A stretch of DNA of 63,951 nucleotides from Myxococcales bacterium. GTDB lineage: Bacteria; Myxococcota_A; Polyangia; Haliangiales; Haliangiaceae. Location of the stretch: assembly GCA_947483555.1 (NCBI GenBank), contig CANKMW010000049.1, positions 1-63,951 of the forward strand. The letters run 5' to 3'. Positions 46,164 to 58,177 of the stretch are shown piece by piece. A model generated the notes under the pieces. It was not told the origin of the DNA, ran no database searches, and saw nothing but the letters and a program-made list of their open reading frames with translations. Position 1 is the stretch's first letter. Each line of letters begins with the position of its first letter. Position numbers and translations under genes: made by a program.

Positions 46164-46229
46164 GGGTTCCTCCATCGGTCGACGCGGGCGGCGTGCGCGC
46201 CATCGGACGATGCGTGGGACAGCGCCGGA

Positions 46230-46235
46230 ATCATA
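46230..46235 (-). promoter_or_regulatory. -10-like TATGAT upstream of the TPR/OMP gene
   Basis: Minus-strand TATGAT (five of six). A start near 46223 gives a leader of about 60 bases carrying the GGAGGA site, unlike the leaderless promoters around it. No good -35. Confidence 0.4.
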
Positions 46236-46305
46236 CCGCAGGTTTCGCCGGGTTGCGCCGTGGCCGGCGCCGATGCCCGATCGATGCCCGAAGTTGCCAA
46301 TCCGA

Positions 46306-47616
46306 TCACGATCCGGCGCGCGGGCGCAGACCCTCGGCCAGCACGGTTCGCGCCGCCGTGTGCGCCTTGAGGTGCCACAGCTCGGCGTTGCCGAGCACGA
46401 CCGAGATCGTGAGCAGCGGCCGGTCGGCCGGCGCGTAGCCGACGAACCACGAGTACTGGGTGTAGACCGGCTTCTGCTCGCTCAAGGTCCCGGTCTTGCC
46501 GGCGACCTGGATGTCCCGGATCCGCTCGCGGCCGTTGAAGGCGCGGGCCGCCGAGCCCTTCTGGCAGGTCGCGGTCATCATGGCCGCGACCTCGGCCGCG
46601 ACCCGGGCGTCGATGACCTGGTGTGGCGCCGGCGCCGCCGCGACCGGCTGCTCGACGTCGCCGTCGAGAAACGCGGCGATGATCGTCGGCGTCGGCGGCG
46701 AGCCGCGGTGGGCGATGGTGCCGGCGAGCATCGCGCCGCCGAGCGCCGACAGCTGCACGCCGTCGAAGCCGGCGGCGGTGCGGGCGAACGGAACCCCCTT
46801 CTGGCCCGGGATCGCGGCGGTGCCGAACGCGGCCGGTGCCGGGAAGGGCAGGGGCTTGCCGAACCCGAACCGGAGGGCGGCGTCGGACAGGTCGTGGGGC
46901 TCGAGGCGCTGGTGCGCCACCCTGGCGATGATGGCGTTCTGCGAGTGGGCGAGGCCGTAGCTCAGATCTTCGCAGCGACGGTCCTGCTTGCTGCTGACCA
47001 GGTTGGACTCGGTCACCGAGCGAACCCCACCATGGAAGCAGACCTTGTCGCTGCCCTTGGCGCCGTGTTCGACCATCGCCGCCGTCGAGACGACCTTGAA
47101 GATCGACGCCGCCGGCGCCCACGCCTGCAGCGCCAGCGACGGGTCGATGATGCCGTCGGGGCCGCCCTTGGGATCCACGGTTCGTCGGCCGGCCAGGGCC
47201 AGCACCCGCCCATCGCCGTCGGTCACGACCACGGCACCCCGGGGCGCCTTGCTGCGCTGGAGTACCTTCTCGGCCGCCGCCTGGAGCCGCACGTCCAGCG
47301 TCAGCACCGCCCGACGTCCGTCGCTCATCGGCGCCACGTAGCGGTCGCCCAGCAGCTCCATCTTGTCGAGCAGCAGGGTCGCGTCGGGGTCGACCCGGGT
47401 CGCCGATCGCGCCGGCGGCAGCATCACGGTCTGGATCGTGGTCCGGGTCGTGGTCGACGTGGTCGGCGTGGTCGGCGTGGTCGGGGTGGTGGCCGACGGC
47501 GGCAGGTCCGCGGTTCCGACGCTGGTCTGGACGTGCTCGCCACGACCGATCGTGACCGCCAGCGCTGCGACAGCGCCACCGATTCCGAGCAACACGTTAC
47601 GACCGAGTCGGGACAT
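46306..47616 (-). CDS. Penicillin-binding transpeptidase
   Basis: A 436-residue membrane-anchored transpeptidase. An N-terminal helix (VLLGIGGAVAALAVTIG) is followed by a Thr/Pro linker (TTPTTPTTPTTSTTT), a short dimerisation-like segment and the catalytic domain. The three active-site motifs are present: ASIFK (SxxK), SQN (SxN) and AGKTGTLS (KTG). LTLDVRLQAAAEKVL and GAVVVTDGDGRVLALAGR match PBP transpeptidase domains. It is smaller than class B PBPs such as FtsI (no large N-terminal domain), so it may be a specialised transpeptidase. It diverges from a small lipoprotein gene. Confidence 0.88.
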   Translation of the reverse strand: MSRLGRNVLLGIGGAVAALAVTIGRGEHVQTSVGTADLPPSATTPTTPTTPTTSTTTRTTIQTVMLPPARSATRVDPDATLLLDKMELLGDRYVAPMSDGRRAVLTLDVRLQAAAEKVLQRSKAPRGAVVVTDGDGRVLALAGRRTVDPKGGPDGIIDPSLALQAWAPAASIFKVVSTAAMVEHGAKGSDKVCFHGGVRSVTESNLVSSKQDRRCEDLSYGLAHSQNAIIARVAHQRLEPHDLSDAALRFGFGKPLPFPAPAAFGTAAIPGQKGVPFARTAAGFDGVQLSALGGAMLAGTIAHRGSPPTPTIIAAFLDGDVEQPVAAAPAPHQVIDARVAAEVAAMMTATCQKGSAARAFNGRERIRDIQVAGKTGTLSEQKPVYTQYSWFVGYAPADRPLLTISVVLGNAELWHLKAHTAARTVLAEGLRPRAGS

Positions 47617-47651
47617 CTCGACTGATTCCGTTCTGTTCCAGGACCCTGCTT

Positions 47652-47657
47652 ATCGTA
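47652..47657 (-). promoter_or_regulatory. -10-like TACGAT upstream of the PBP gene
   Basis: TACGAT on the minus strand, 35 bases before the ATG at 47616. It is the same hexamer as in the OmpA-like lipoprotein promoter. No clear -35. Confidence 0.35.
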
Positions 47658-47693
47658 CGACACGGGGTGGCGGCAACATTCAGCTCGTTGCGC

Positions 47694-47699
47694 TACCTT
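47694..47699 (+). promoter_or_regulatory. -10-like TACCTT for the small lipoprotein (leaderless)
   Basis: TACCTT ends eight bases before ATG 47708. Confidence 0.4.
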
Positions 47700-47707
47700 C
47701 GGCGCAC

Positions 47708-48229
47708 ATGTCGCACCCCGGGTTGACGTCCAGCGTACTCATCCTCGGCGGCGTGCTGGTCGCCGGCTGCGGCGGTCGCGACCGCGGCGCCGAGCAACCC
47801 CGTTCCGCCACGGTTCCGGTCCCGACCGTGCGGGTCGGCGACTGCGCGGCGCCCGAACGCGACGGCGTGCGTGGCGAGGCGCCGCGCCTGCGGCGTGCCG
47901 ACCGAGACCTCGACGGCGACGGCACCCCGGAGGCGGTGGTCGCCGACGAGACCATGTGCACCGCGGACGGCAACTGCTACTGGAACGTCTTCGTCCGCAC
48001 CGACGGCGGGTGCGAGCGCTACGCCGGGGCCCTGGCCGGCGCGGTCCTCGAGCCGCTGCCGATGACGACCGGCTGGCCGGCGGTGCGGGCGTACTGGAAC
48101 CTCGGCGGCAACCGTCGGGTGCTGGTGCAGGAGTACCGGTTCCGGCGCGGCGGCTACGTCCTGTCCGACACCCTGGTGTGTAGGCGAGAAGATGACGATC
48201 GCCTCCAGTGCACCGAAGACACCCGGTGA
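47708..48229 (+). CDS. Lipoprotein with FG-GAP-like Asp motif
   Basis: A 173-residue predicted lipoprotein: signal peptide LILGGVLVAGC (lipobox Cys about 20). The mature part has a calcium-loop-like RADRDLDGDGTPEAVV, as in FG-GAP/VCBS repeats, followed by paired Cys (MCTADGNCYWNVFV, GGCERYAG) and a beta-rich end (RRVLVQEYRFRRGGYVLSDTLVC). Only one such repeat is seen, so it is not a full propeller. Function unknown. ATG chosen by lipobox distance; TACCTT lies eight bases upstream. Confidence 0.7.
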   Translation: MSHPGLTSSVLILGGVLVAGCGGRDRGAEQPRSATVPVPTVRVGDCAAPERDGVRGEAPRLRRADRDLDGDGTPEAVVADETMCTADGNCYWNVFVRTDGGCERYAGALAGAVLEPLPMTTGWPAVRAYWNLGGNRRVLVQEYRFRRGGYVLSDTLVCRREDDDRLQCTEDTR

Positions 48230-48255
48230 ACCGCGGTGATCTTCGCCAGCGATGA

Positions 48256-48261
48256 TAGGAT
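48256..48261 (+). promoter_or_regulatory. -10-like TAGGAT for the FHA-GGDEF gene
   Basis: TAGGAT, twelve bases before GTG 48274; identical hexamer to that before the Omp85-like gene. Confidence 0.4.
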
Positions 48262-48273
48262 GTTGCAGCGGAC

Positions 48274-49158
<885 letters not shown>

Positions 49159-49193
49159 CGAGGTGCAAGCCGACGTGCGAGGCCCAGCAAGCC

Positions 49194-49922
49194 ATGAGTG
49201 ACGACGCCCCGGACGAGGGCCCGGCGCGCCTGACGACCGACGATGCCAGTTCGTCGCTGCTGGCGACCATGGTCCACGACCTGCGCAACCCGCTGTCGGC
49301 GTTGACGGGCAACCTGGAGCTCCTGCACGAGGAGTTCGCGGGACTGGAGCTCGGTCCCACCGCCCGCCGCTGCCTCGACGATTCGATCGCCCTGTGCACG
49401 CGCGCGCTGCTGATGGTGCAATCGATCGCCGACGTCGATGCCCTCGAGCAAGGCCGGATCACGGTCCGCCGCTCGGTCACGCCGCTGGGCCCGGAGGTCG
49501 ACGCCGCGATGGCGCATGCGCGCGTCAACGCCGAGGCTCGCGACCTCACCGTCGCGGTCGTCGTCGACGCCGAGTTGACCGCGATCGTCGACGGCCGCCT
49601 GCTGGCCCGGGTGATCCAGAACCTGGTCGACAATTCGGTGCGCTACGCGCCCCGCGGTGGCCGCGTGGTGGTCGCCGCCGGGATCGTCGAGCGGACGTTC
49701 ACCCTGTCGGTCGGCAACAGCGGCCCGGCGCTGACCGCCGACGAGCGGGTCGCGGTCTTCGAGCGCGACTACATGTCTGCGGCCCGCAAGGCCGGCGCCC
49801 GTCTGGGTCGCGACTTCGGACTCTATTTTTGCCGCCTGGTCGTCGAGGCCCACCGCGGCACCATCACCGTCGAGGAACACGCCGGGTTGCCGGCGGTGTT
49901 CGTGGTCCGGATCCCGCAGTAG
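49194..49922 (+). CDS. Sensor-less histidine kinase (HisKA-HATPase)
   Basis: A 242-residue soluble kinase with only the transmitter. The H-box is LLATMVHDLRNPLSALTGNLELL (phospho-His H28), the N-box VIQNLVDNSVRYAPRGG, a G1-like VGNSGPAL and a G2-like GRDFGLYFCRLVVEAHRGTI. In the G1 box the usual Asp is Asn, which may weaken ATP binding, though variants exist in myxobacteria. There is no sensor domain, so it must receive signals from a partner. It follows the FHA-GGDEF gene, with which it may form a signalling unit; no response regulator is adjacent. Confidence 0.85.
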   Translation: MSDDAPDEGPARLTTDDASSSLLATMVHDLRNPLSALTGNLELLHEEFAGLELGPTARRCLDDSIALCTRALLMVQSIADVDALEQGRITVRRSVTPLGPEVDAAMAHARVNAEARDLTVAVVVDAELTAIVDGRLLARVIQNLVDNSVRYAPRGGRVVVAAGIVERTFTLSVGNSGPALTADERVAVFERDYMSAARKAGARLGRDFGLYFCRLVVEAHRGTITVEEHAGLPAVFVVRIPQ

Positions 49923-49940
49923 GACCCGGCGCCCGAGTCG

Positions 49941-50480
49941 TCAGGTCAGCCCGCCGCGGAGGACCTTGAGCATGGCGGGGCGGCGGGGCGCCGCCGGCGG
50001 TTCGAGCCCGGAACGCAGCAGGGCGGAGCCGGGGCAGCGCTCGAGGCCGGCCTCGTAGGTGGCGCGGGCCGCGTCGCGCTCGCCGAGCGCGTCGAGCATC
50101 GTGGCCTTCTCGTAGTACAGGTCCTCGGTCAGCCAGGCGTCGTCGTCGCCGACATGCGTGAAGGCGCGATCGACGGCGCGCAGCCCGTCGCGATAGTGGC
50201 CGAGGTCGCCGAGGATGGCGGCGCGCCAGTAGTGGGCTTCGGCCATGCGGGGCGCGCGCCGCAGCGCCATCTCGGCGGCGGCGAGCGCGGCGGCGTCGTC
50301 GCCCTGGGCCGACAGCACCTGGCACTTCACCAGCCAGGCGCGGGGGTCGTCGACGCGGAGCGCGAGCGCGCGGCTGACGGCGAGGTTGGCCTCGGCCAGG
50401 GCGCGCGCGTCGTCGCCGGTGCCCAGGAGGTCGCGTGCGACCTCGAGCAACTCGGTGACCTGGTCGTCGGCGTCGTCCAT
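49941..50480 (-). CDS. TPR repeat protein
   Basis: A 179-residue soluble protein made of about four TPR units (LLGTGDDARALAEANLAVSRAL, WLVKCQVLSAQGDDAAALAAAEMALRRAP, AHYWRAAILGDLGHYRDGLRAVDRAF, LYYEKATMLDALGERDAARATYEAGLERCP). The tail (RRPAMLKVLRGGLT) is basic. Probably a protein-protein adaptor; partner unknown. ATG at 50480 chosen because TAGACT (50501-50506, minus strand) overlaps the upstream GTG alternative at 50510. It converges on the histidine kinase with an 18-base gap. Confidence 0.75.
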   Translation of the reverse strand: MDDADDQVTELLEVARDLLGTGDDARALAEANLAVSRALALRVDDPRAWLVKCQVLSAQGDDAAALAAAEMALRRAPRMAEAHYWRAAILGDLGHYRDGLRAVDRAFTHVGDDDAWLTEDLYYEKATMLDALGERDAARATYEAGLERCPGSALLRSGLEPPAAPRRPAMLKVLRGGLT

Positions 50481-50500
50481 GACGATCCCGCTCGCCGGCC

Positions 50501-50506
50501 AGTCTA
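50501..50506 (-). promoter_or_regulatory. -10-like TAGACT for the TPR protein
   Basis: TAGACT on the minus strand, 20 bases before ATG 50480, giving a leader of about 13 bases. Same hexamer as at 41922. Confidence 0.35.
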
Positions 50507-50560
50507 CCACGGCGGCGACGGTCGTTCGACTCGCGACTTCGCGGCTCGCGGTTCCGGGCC

Positions 50561-51724
50561 TCAGGACCGCAGGTTGTCGACCATGGCCTGGACCTGCGCT
50601 CGCACCTGCTCCGACAGCCGGCCGACCAGCAGGCGATCGTCGGCGGCCTCGGGGCCATACTCGCCCGCCACGTCGAGCGGCTCACCGAAGGCGATCCGCC
50701 ACTTGCTCGGCAGCGGCACCAGGCCGAGCGGCCCCAGCCACGGGAAGGTCGGCGTCACCGGGACGTAGGGGATGCCCACCGACCTGGCGAACCAGGTCAC
50801 GCGGGCCAGGAGCGGCAACGCCTCCTCGGAGCCGACCACGGCGACCGGGATGATCGGCGCGCCGGTGCGCAGCGCCAGCTTGACGAATCCACCGCGCCCG
50901 AACCGCTGCAGCCGGTAGCGATCGCGCCACAGCTTGCCCATGCCCTTCAGGCCCTCGGGGAACACCGCCACCACCTCGCCCTTGGCGATCAGGCGCTCGG
51001 CGTTCTCGGGGCAGGCGCGGACGCCGCCGATCCGGTTCATGAGCGGCCCCAGCCACGGCAGGTGGAAGACCGCGTCCTCGACCAGCGGACGCACATCGCG
51101 GCGGGCCGGGTGGTCCTTGCGGATCGCGTGCATCACCATCGCGCTGTCGTAGGGCAGGCTGCCGGCGTGGTTGGCGACCAGCAGCGCCGGGCCGCGCGAC
51201 GGCACGTGTTCGACGCCGGTGGCCTCGACCCGGAACCAGCGGCTGTAGAGAAACTCGAGCAACCACTCCCAGCGCGCGGTGGTGATCGGATCGCGGCCGA
51301 AATCGTCGACGACATCGGAGCGGCCGCGCATGGCGAGCGCGCGCCACCGCTTCCACACGAACTCCATCGGGATGCGGCGGCGGGCGTCGAGCGGGAACAC
51401 CGGCGTCCGCCCGCCCCCGACCCGGCGCTCCATCTCGCGGAACGGTGCGTCGGCCTCGGCCGACTCGTCGAGCGAGCTGAACCACCGATCGCCGCTGGCC
51501 GAGGCGGGCTGGGCGTCGGCCAGCCCGTAGGGCGGCAGGCCCTCCTGCGAGGTCGACACCGCGGCCTCGCCGCCGAGATAGATGTCGTCCTCGTGCCACA
51601 CCGCCTCGGGTGCGGCCGACGCGTCGGGCGCGCCGTCGGCGGCCGACCAGGCATCGACGTCGTCGCTGGCGTCGTCGTCGTCGTCGTCGGGCGGCGGGGG
51701 TGGTGACTCGGTCATCTCGCTCAT
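50561..51724 (-). CDS. PlsC-like lysophospholipid acyltransferase
   Basis: A 387-residue protein. The first 125 residues are acidic and low-complexity (a run of Asp, Ala/Ser-rich). The acyltransferase domain has ALLVANHAGSLPYDSAM (motif I, His and Asp), FHLPWLGPLMNRIGGV, VAVFPEGLKGMGK (motif III) and IIPVAVVGSEEALPL. NHxGxxPxD is the variant seen in DAGAT/PlsC-like proteins of actinobacteria and myxobacteria. It should acylate lysophosphatidate or a related glycerolipid at the membrane. It is encoded directly after an SDR epimerase-like gene with no gap, suggesting a joint lipid-modification step. Confidence 0.85.
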   Translation of the reverse strand: MSEMTESPPPPPDDDDDDASDDVDAWSAADGAPDASAAPEAVWHEDDIYLGGEAAVSTSQEGLPPYGLADAQPASASGDRWFSSLDESAEADAPFREMERRVGGGRTPVFPLDARRRIPMEFVWKRWRALAMRGRSDVVDDFGRDPITTARWEWLLEFLYSRWFRVEATGVEHVPSRGPALLVANHAGSLPYDSAMVMHAIRKDHPARRDVRPLVEDAVFHLPWLGPLMNRIGGVRACPENAERLIAKGEVVAVFPEGLKGMGKLWRDRYRLQRFGRGGFVKLALRTGAPIIPVAVVGSEEALPLLARVTWFARSVGIPYVPVTPTFPWLGPLGLVPLPSKWRIAFGEPLDVAGEYGPEAADDRLLVGRLSEQVRAQVQAMVDNLRS

Positions 51725-52765
51725 CTACCCTTGGGCCGCGGCCACGTCGGTGGCGCCGTCCTCGGGCCGGACGCCGAGGAAGTCGAGGATGGTGCGCTTG
51801 ATCGAGAACCGGGGCACGAAGCCGAGCTCGCGGCGCGCCCGAGCGCCGTCGGCGACGCAGACGTACATCAGGTAGTCGAGCAGGCTGGGCGGCGAGCTGA
51901 ACACCTGCGTGGCCCACAGCGCCTTCGACAGCTGGCGCGCCACCAGATAGGGCAGCGGGATCGGCACCCGACCCATGAGCGCGAGCACCGTCGTGTAGGG
52001 CAGGACGCCCTTGCCGACGATGTTGAAGGGGCCATCGACGTCGGTGTCGACGGCGCACTTGAGGGCCCACGCGGCGTCGCTCTCGTGCACGAACTGGAGC
52101 AGCGGATCGTGGCCGGCCATCACCGGCGCCGCCGGCCGCGAGAAGAAGCGGGTGAACAGGTTGGAGACCGTCGGCCCGAGGATGGGGGCGAAGCGCAGCG
52201 TGGTGACGCGGGTGGCCGGGTTCTCGCGCGCGAAGCGGAACGCTTGTTTCTCGGCGCGCACCTTGTCGTTGATGAAGCGCGAGTCCTTGTGGCCGCGCAG
52301 CTCGCTGGTCTCGGACAGGAAGTTGGGATTGGACGGGTAGGCGCCATAGGCCATCGTCGTCGAGACCATGACGAAGCGCGCCGGGCGCGCCGCCGCGCAC
52401 GCGTTGAGGACGTGCATCGTGCCGACGTCCTCGAGCTCGTGCGCCCACTCGGAGGCATGGGTGGGGTGGGCGAGGAACGCGCCGTGGACCACGGTGTCGA
52501 CCGCTTCGCGATCGAGGAGGGTCGCGATCTCGGCGTCGATGGTCGGCTGGGTGAGATCGATCGGGAAGTAGCGCGCCTTGATCGCGCCTTCGGCCAGCGC
52601 CGGCGGCTCGCGGACGTCGAGCAACAGCACCTTGGCGTAGCGGCGATCTTCCTCGAGGCGGCGGATCAGCTCGGTGCCGAGGTACGTGCATGCGCCGGTG
52701 ATCGCGACCACCCGTCCGCCGGATGCGGCGGCGCGGTGGCGATCGTCGGAGCCGGCGCGCGACAT
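51725..52765 (-). CDS. NAD-dependent epimerase/dehydratase family (extended SDR) protein
   Basis: A 346-residue SDR. The Rossmann entry VVAITGACTYLGTELI fits the GxxGxxG pattern, LLLDVREP binds the adenosine, VVHGAFLAHP and VMVSTTMAYG supply the active-site Ser/Thr. At the position of the catalytic YxxxK the sequence reads FINDK (F164, K168), so the Tyr is replaced by Phe. The protein may be non-catalytic or use another residue. C-terminal helices follow (LDYLMYVCVADGARARRELGF). Coupled to the PlsC-like gene downstream. Its promoter region contains a 20-base perfect palindrome. Confidence 0.83.
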   Translation of the reverse strand: MSRAGSDDRHRAAASGGRVVAITGACTYLGTELIRRLEEDRRYAKVLLLDVREPPALAEGAIKARYFPIDLTQPTIDAEIATLLDREAVDTVVHGAFLAHPTHASEWAHELEDVGTMHVLNACAAARPARFVMVSTTMAYGAYPSNPNFLSETSELRGHKDSRFINDKVRAEKQAFRFARENPATRVTTLRFAPILGPTVSNLFTRFFSRPAAPVMAGHDPLLQFVHESDAAWALKCAVDTDVDGPFNIVGKGVLPYTTVLALMGRVPIPLPYLVARQLSKALWATQVFSSPPSLLDYLMYVCVADGARARRELGFVPRFSIKRTILDFLGVRPEDGATDVAAAQG

Positions 52766-52771
52766 GGTGGC

Positions 52772-52791
52772 GACACCTTATAGAAGGTGTC
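52772..52791. promoter_or_regulatory. 20-base palindrome (operator candidate) overlapping a -10
   Basis: GACACCTT-ATAG-AAGGTGTC, two perfect eight-base arms around four bases, seven bases upstream of the SDR start on the minus strand. Its minus strand includes TATAAG (52777-52782), a -10-like hexamer eleven bases before the ATG. A dimeric repressor bound here would block the SDR-PlsC unit; mutL starts 93 bases to the right. Confidence 0.55.
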
Positions 52792-52883
52792 CTGCCCCGG
52801 CAACCCGGTCAGCGGGCGATGGAATCGCTCACCCCCGCGCGAACCCGGTGCGGGCTGTCGGAGACGCGTGGTACGCCAGCAGC

Positions 52884-54793
<1,910 letters not shown>

Positions 54794-54797
<4 letters not shown>

Positions 54798-55740
54798 GCG
54801 CCGCCGCGGCCGCGCCGCGCCTGGTCGTCGTCGTCGGTCCCACCGCGGCCGGCAAGACCGGCCTCGCCGTCGAGCTGGCGGCGCGCTGCCACGGCGAGGT
54901 GGTGTCGTGCGACTCGCAACAGGTCTACATCGGCATGGACATCGGCACCGGCAAGGCGGGCGCCGACGAGCGCGCGCGCGTGCCGCACCACCTGATCGAC
55001 GTCGTCCGCCCCGACGACGAGATGACCGCCGGACGCTTCGTCGCGCTCGCCGACGCCGCCATCGCCGACATCGCCGCCCGCGGTCAGGCGGTGATCGTGT
55101 GCGGGGGCACCGGCCTCTACGTCCGCGCGCTCCTGCTCGGCCTGTTCGCCGGTCCGCCGGCCGACGCCGCGGTGCGCGCCGAGCTCGACGCCCGCGCCGC
55201 CGCCGCTGGCCTCGGCGCGCTGTGGGACGACCTGGCCGCCATCGATCCGGCCAGCGCCACCCGCATCGATCGCCACGATCGCAAGCGCCTGGTCCGCGCC
55301 CTCGAGGTCCACCGCGTCACCGGCCTGACCCTGACCGAGCACCACCGCCGCCACGATCACCGCGCGGTGCCGCCCCGCTACCCGCACCTGGTGGTCGGCC
55401 TGGCGCCGGCCCGCGAGCGCCTGTACGCGGCCATCGAGGCCCGGGTCGACGCCATGGTGGCCACCGGCCTGGTCGAGGAGGTCCGCGCCTTGCGGGCCGC
55501 CGGCTACCGGCCGCCGCTGCGCTCGCAGCAGGCGATCGGGTACGCCGAGCTGCACGCCCACCTCGACGGCGGAACCGGGTCCGAGCTGTCGCCGGTCATC
55601 GAGCTGATCAAAAGGAATTCACGTCGTTACGCCCGCCGCCAGCTGTCGTGGTACCGACCCGATCCTGCTGTCCGGTGGGCGGACAGCCCGGCAGCGGTTG
55701 ACGTCGATTCGCTGGAACGGTACCTAGCTGGCCGACCCTG

Positions 55741-55741
<1 letters not shown>
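54794..55741 (+). CDS. miaA: tRNA dimethylallyltransferase
   Basis: A 315-residue enzyme that adds dimethylallyl to N6 of A37 in tRNAs reading UNN codons. Motifs: VVVVGPTAAGKTGLAVELA (P-loop), VVSCDSQQVYIGMDIGTGKA, PHHLIDVVRPDDEMTAGRF, VCGGTGLYVRALLLGL, DRKRLVRALEVHRVTGLTL, LRSQQAIGYAEL and IKRNSRRYARRQLSWYR. Full length. Start overlaps the mutL stop (ATGA) and its stop overlaps accA (TGATG). The mutL-miaA order is conserved in many bacteria. Confidence 0.97.
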
Positions 55742-56721
<980 letters not shown>

Positions 56722-56775
56722 CCGGCCGGGACCCGAAAACTGGCGCCGCCGTTCGCGCCGCCGCAGGCTCTCCCC

Positions 56776-57402
56776 ATGCGCGCGGCCCTCATCGCCATCC
56801 TGATCGGCACCGCCGGCGTCGCGACCGCGTCGCCAGCGGATCACTGCACCGCCGAGCTCGACGCCCGCGGCGTCAGCTACCACGCGGTGTCGCGGTCGGG
56901 GATCGCGATCGGGGTCGAGATCATCGGGCCGCTCGGCGGCGTCACGTGGATCTCCACCGCCAGGGCCGCGCTGGTGATCGATTGCTCGCTCGCCGTCTCG
57001 CTCGCCGAAGCGGGGCCGTACCTGCGCGCGCTGGGCGTCGAGCAGGCGAAGTGGAGCTCGGCGTTCTCGCGCCGCACGGTGCGTGGCAGCGGCCGACCGT
57101 CGAAGCACTCCTATGGTCTCGCCATCGACGTCCCGCGCTTTGCCGGCCAGGATGCCGGCGATCTGACCGTCGCCCTCGACTACGAGCAGGGGCTCGGCGA
57201 TCGCGTCGACTGCCTCGGCCAGCCGGCCACGCAAGGTGGCGCCATCCTCAAGGTGATGCAGTGCCAGCTCGCGCAATCGGGGCTGTTCCACCTGGTGCTG
57301 TCGCCCGACTACGACGACGCCCACCACGATCACTTCCACCTCGAGGCCCGGCCGTGGACCGAGCGCCCGCAGCTGCGCGCCGAGCGGCCCGCGATTCACT
57401 GA
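56776..57402 (+). CDS. Exported extensin-like / peptidase M15-like protein
   Basis: A 208-residue exported protein: signal peptide (ALIAILIGTAGVATASP), then a domain matching the extensin-like C-terminal/DD-carboxypeptidase fold. SKHSYGLAIDVPRF carries the first His and Asp zinc ligands and DDAHHDHFHLEAR the second His pair, as in VanY/M15-type zinc peptidases. Four Cys could form disulfides. A role in peptidoglycan trimming is likely by family. It stands alone between accA and a convergent membrane peptidase gene. No promoter-like hexamer was found close to the ATG. Confidence 0.8.
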   Translation: MRAALIAILIGTAGVATASPADHCTAELDARGVSYHAVSRSGIAIGVEIIGPLGGVTWISTARAALVIDCSLAVSLAEAGPYLRALGVEQAKWSSAFSRRTVRGSGRPSKHSYGLAIDVPRFAGQDAGDLTVALDYEQGLGDRVDCLGQPATQGGAILKVMQCQLAQSGLFHLVLSPDYDDAHHDHFHLEARPWTERPQLRAERPAIH

Positions 57403-57418
57403 GCCGAGCGGCCCCGAT

Positions 57419-58177
57419 TCAGCGCCGAGGGCTCGGGTCCGAGCGGCTCGCCGCGTCGCGCCGTCGCACCACGCGGAAGGTCGCGAACAACAGCGCCAGC
57501 GACCACCCGAGCCACACCGACGCCCACACCCACACCGCCCAGTTGGCGTCGTTGCCGAAGGTCGCATCGGCCATCGCGTGGGCGTCGGAGGCGCGGACCG
57601 CCTTGCCGTCGATGTACAGGGTCGGGCGGTAGAGCACGCGGATGTCGACGACGGCGTTGATGCACGCCTGCGCGGCGACGACGTGGGCCACCGCCTGCGC
57701 CCAGCGCGCCGGCACCGCGATCGCGGCGACCACCAGCGCCACGCCGGTCGCCGCCAGCGCGATCTGACCGAAGCGGTTGGCGACCACCAGCATCGCCGAC
57801 ACCAGCATGAGGGCACCACCGACACCGAGCGCCCGGCGCGCGCCCCGGACGGTGCGGCTGGCGGCCAGCAGCGCGACGCCCCACAGCGGCGTGCCCATGT
57901 AGCCCGCCGACGCGATCAGGCCGGCGGCGAACGACGCCACCGGGCCCGAGGCGTGCGCCAGGCCGCTGCCGTCGGCGAAGATCTCCATGCGATCGAAGCC
58001 GGCGCCGGTGATCGCCATGATCAGCCCGTGGCTACCCTCGTGGAGCCAGGTGCCAAGCAGCTTGAACGGGTAGAGCACGAAGCCGCCGAACGGCAGCTGC
58101 CACAGGAAGACGCTGGCGATGAGCGTGAGTGCGAGCGGGCGGAGCGTCGACGGCCGCGCCGGCTCGGGACCGGTCAC
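57419..58177 (-). CDS. M50-like membrane metalloprotease (HExxH)
   Basis: A 252-residue membrane protein with about six helices. The first helix region ends GTWLHEGSHGLIMAI, giving the HExxH zinc motif of M50B-like intramembrane peptidases. A second conserved stretch typical of the family (NPxxD/D-motif) is not obvious; INAVVDIRVLY (Asp) is the best candidate. It might cleave membrane-bound regulators, or be an inactive relative. Its start overlaps the stop of the upstream membrane protein (ATGA at 58174-58177). It converges on the extensin-like gene across 16 bases. Confidence 0.7.
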   Translation of the reverse strand: MTGPEPARPSTLRPLALTLIASVFLWQLPFGGFVLYPFKLLGTWLHEGSHGLIMAITGAGFDRMEIFADGSGLAHASGPVASFAAGLIASAGYMGTPLWGVALLAASRTVRGARRALGVGGALMLVSAMLVVANRFGQIALAATGVALVVAAIAVPARWAQAVAHVVAAQACINAVVDIRVLYRPTLYIDGKAVRASDAHAMADATFGNDANWAVWVWASVWLGWSLALLFATFRVVRRRDAASRSDPSPRR

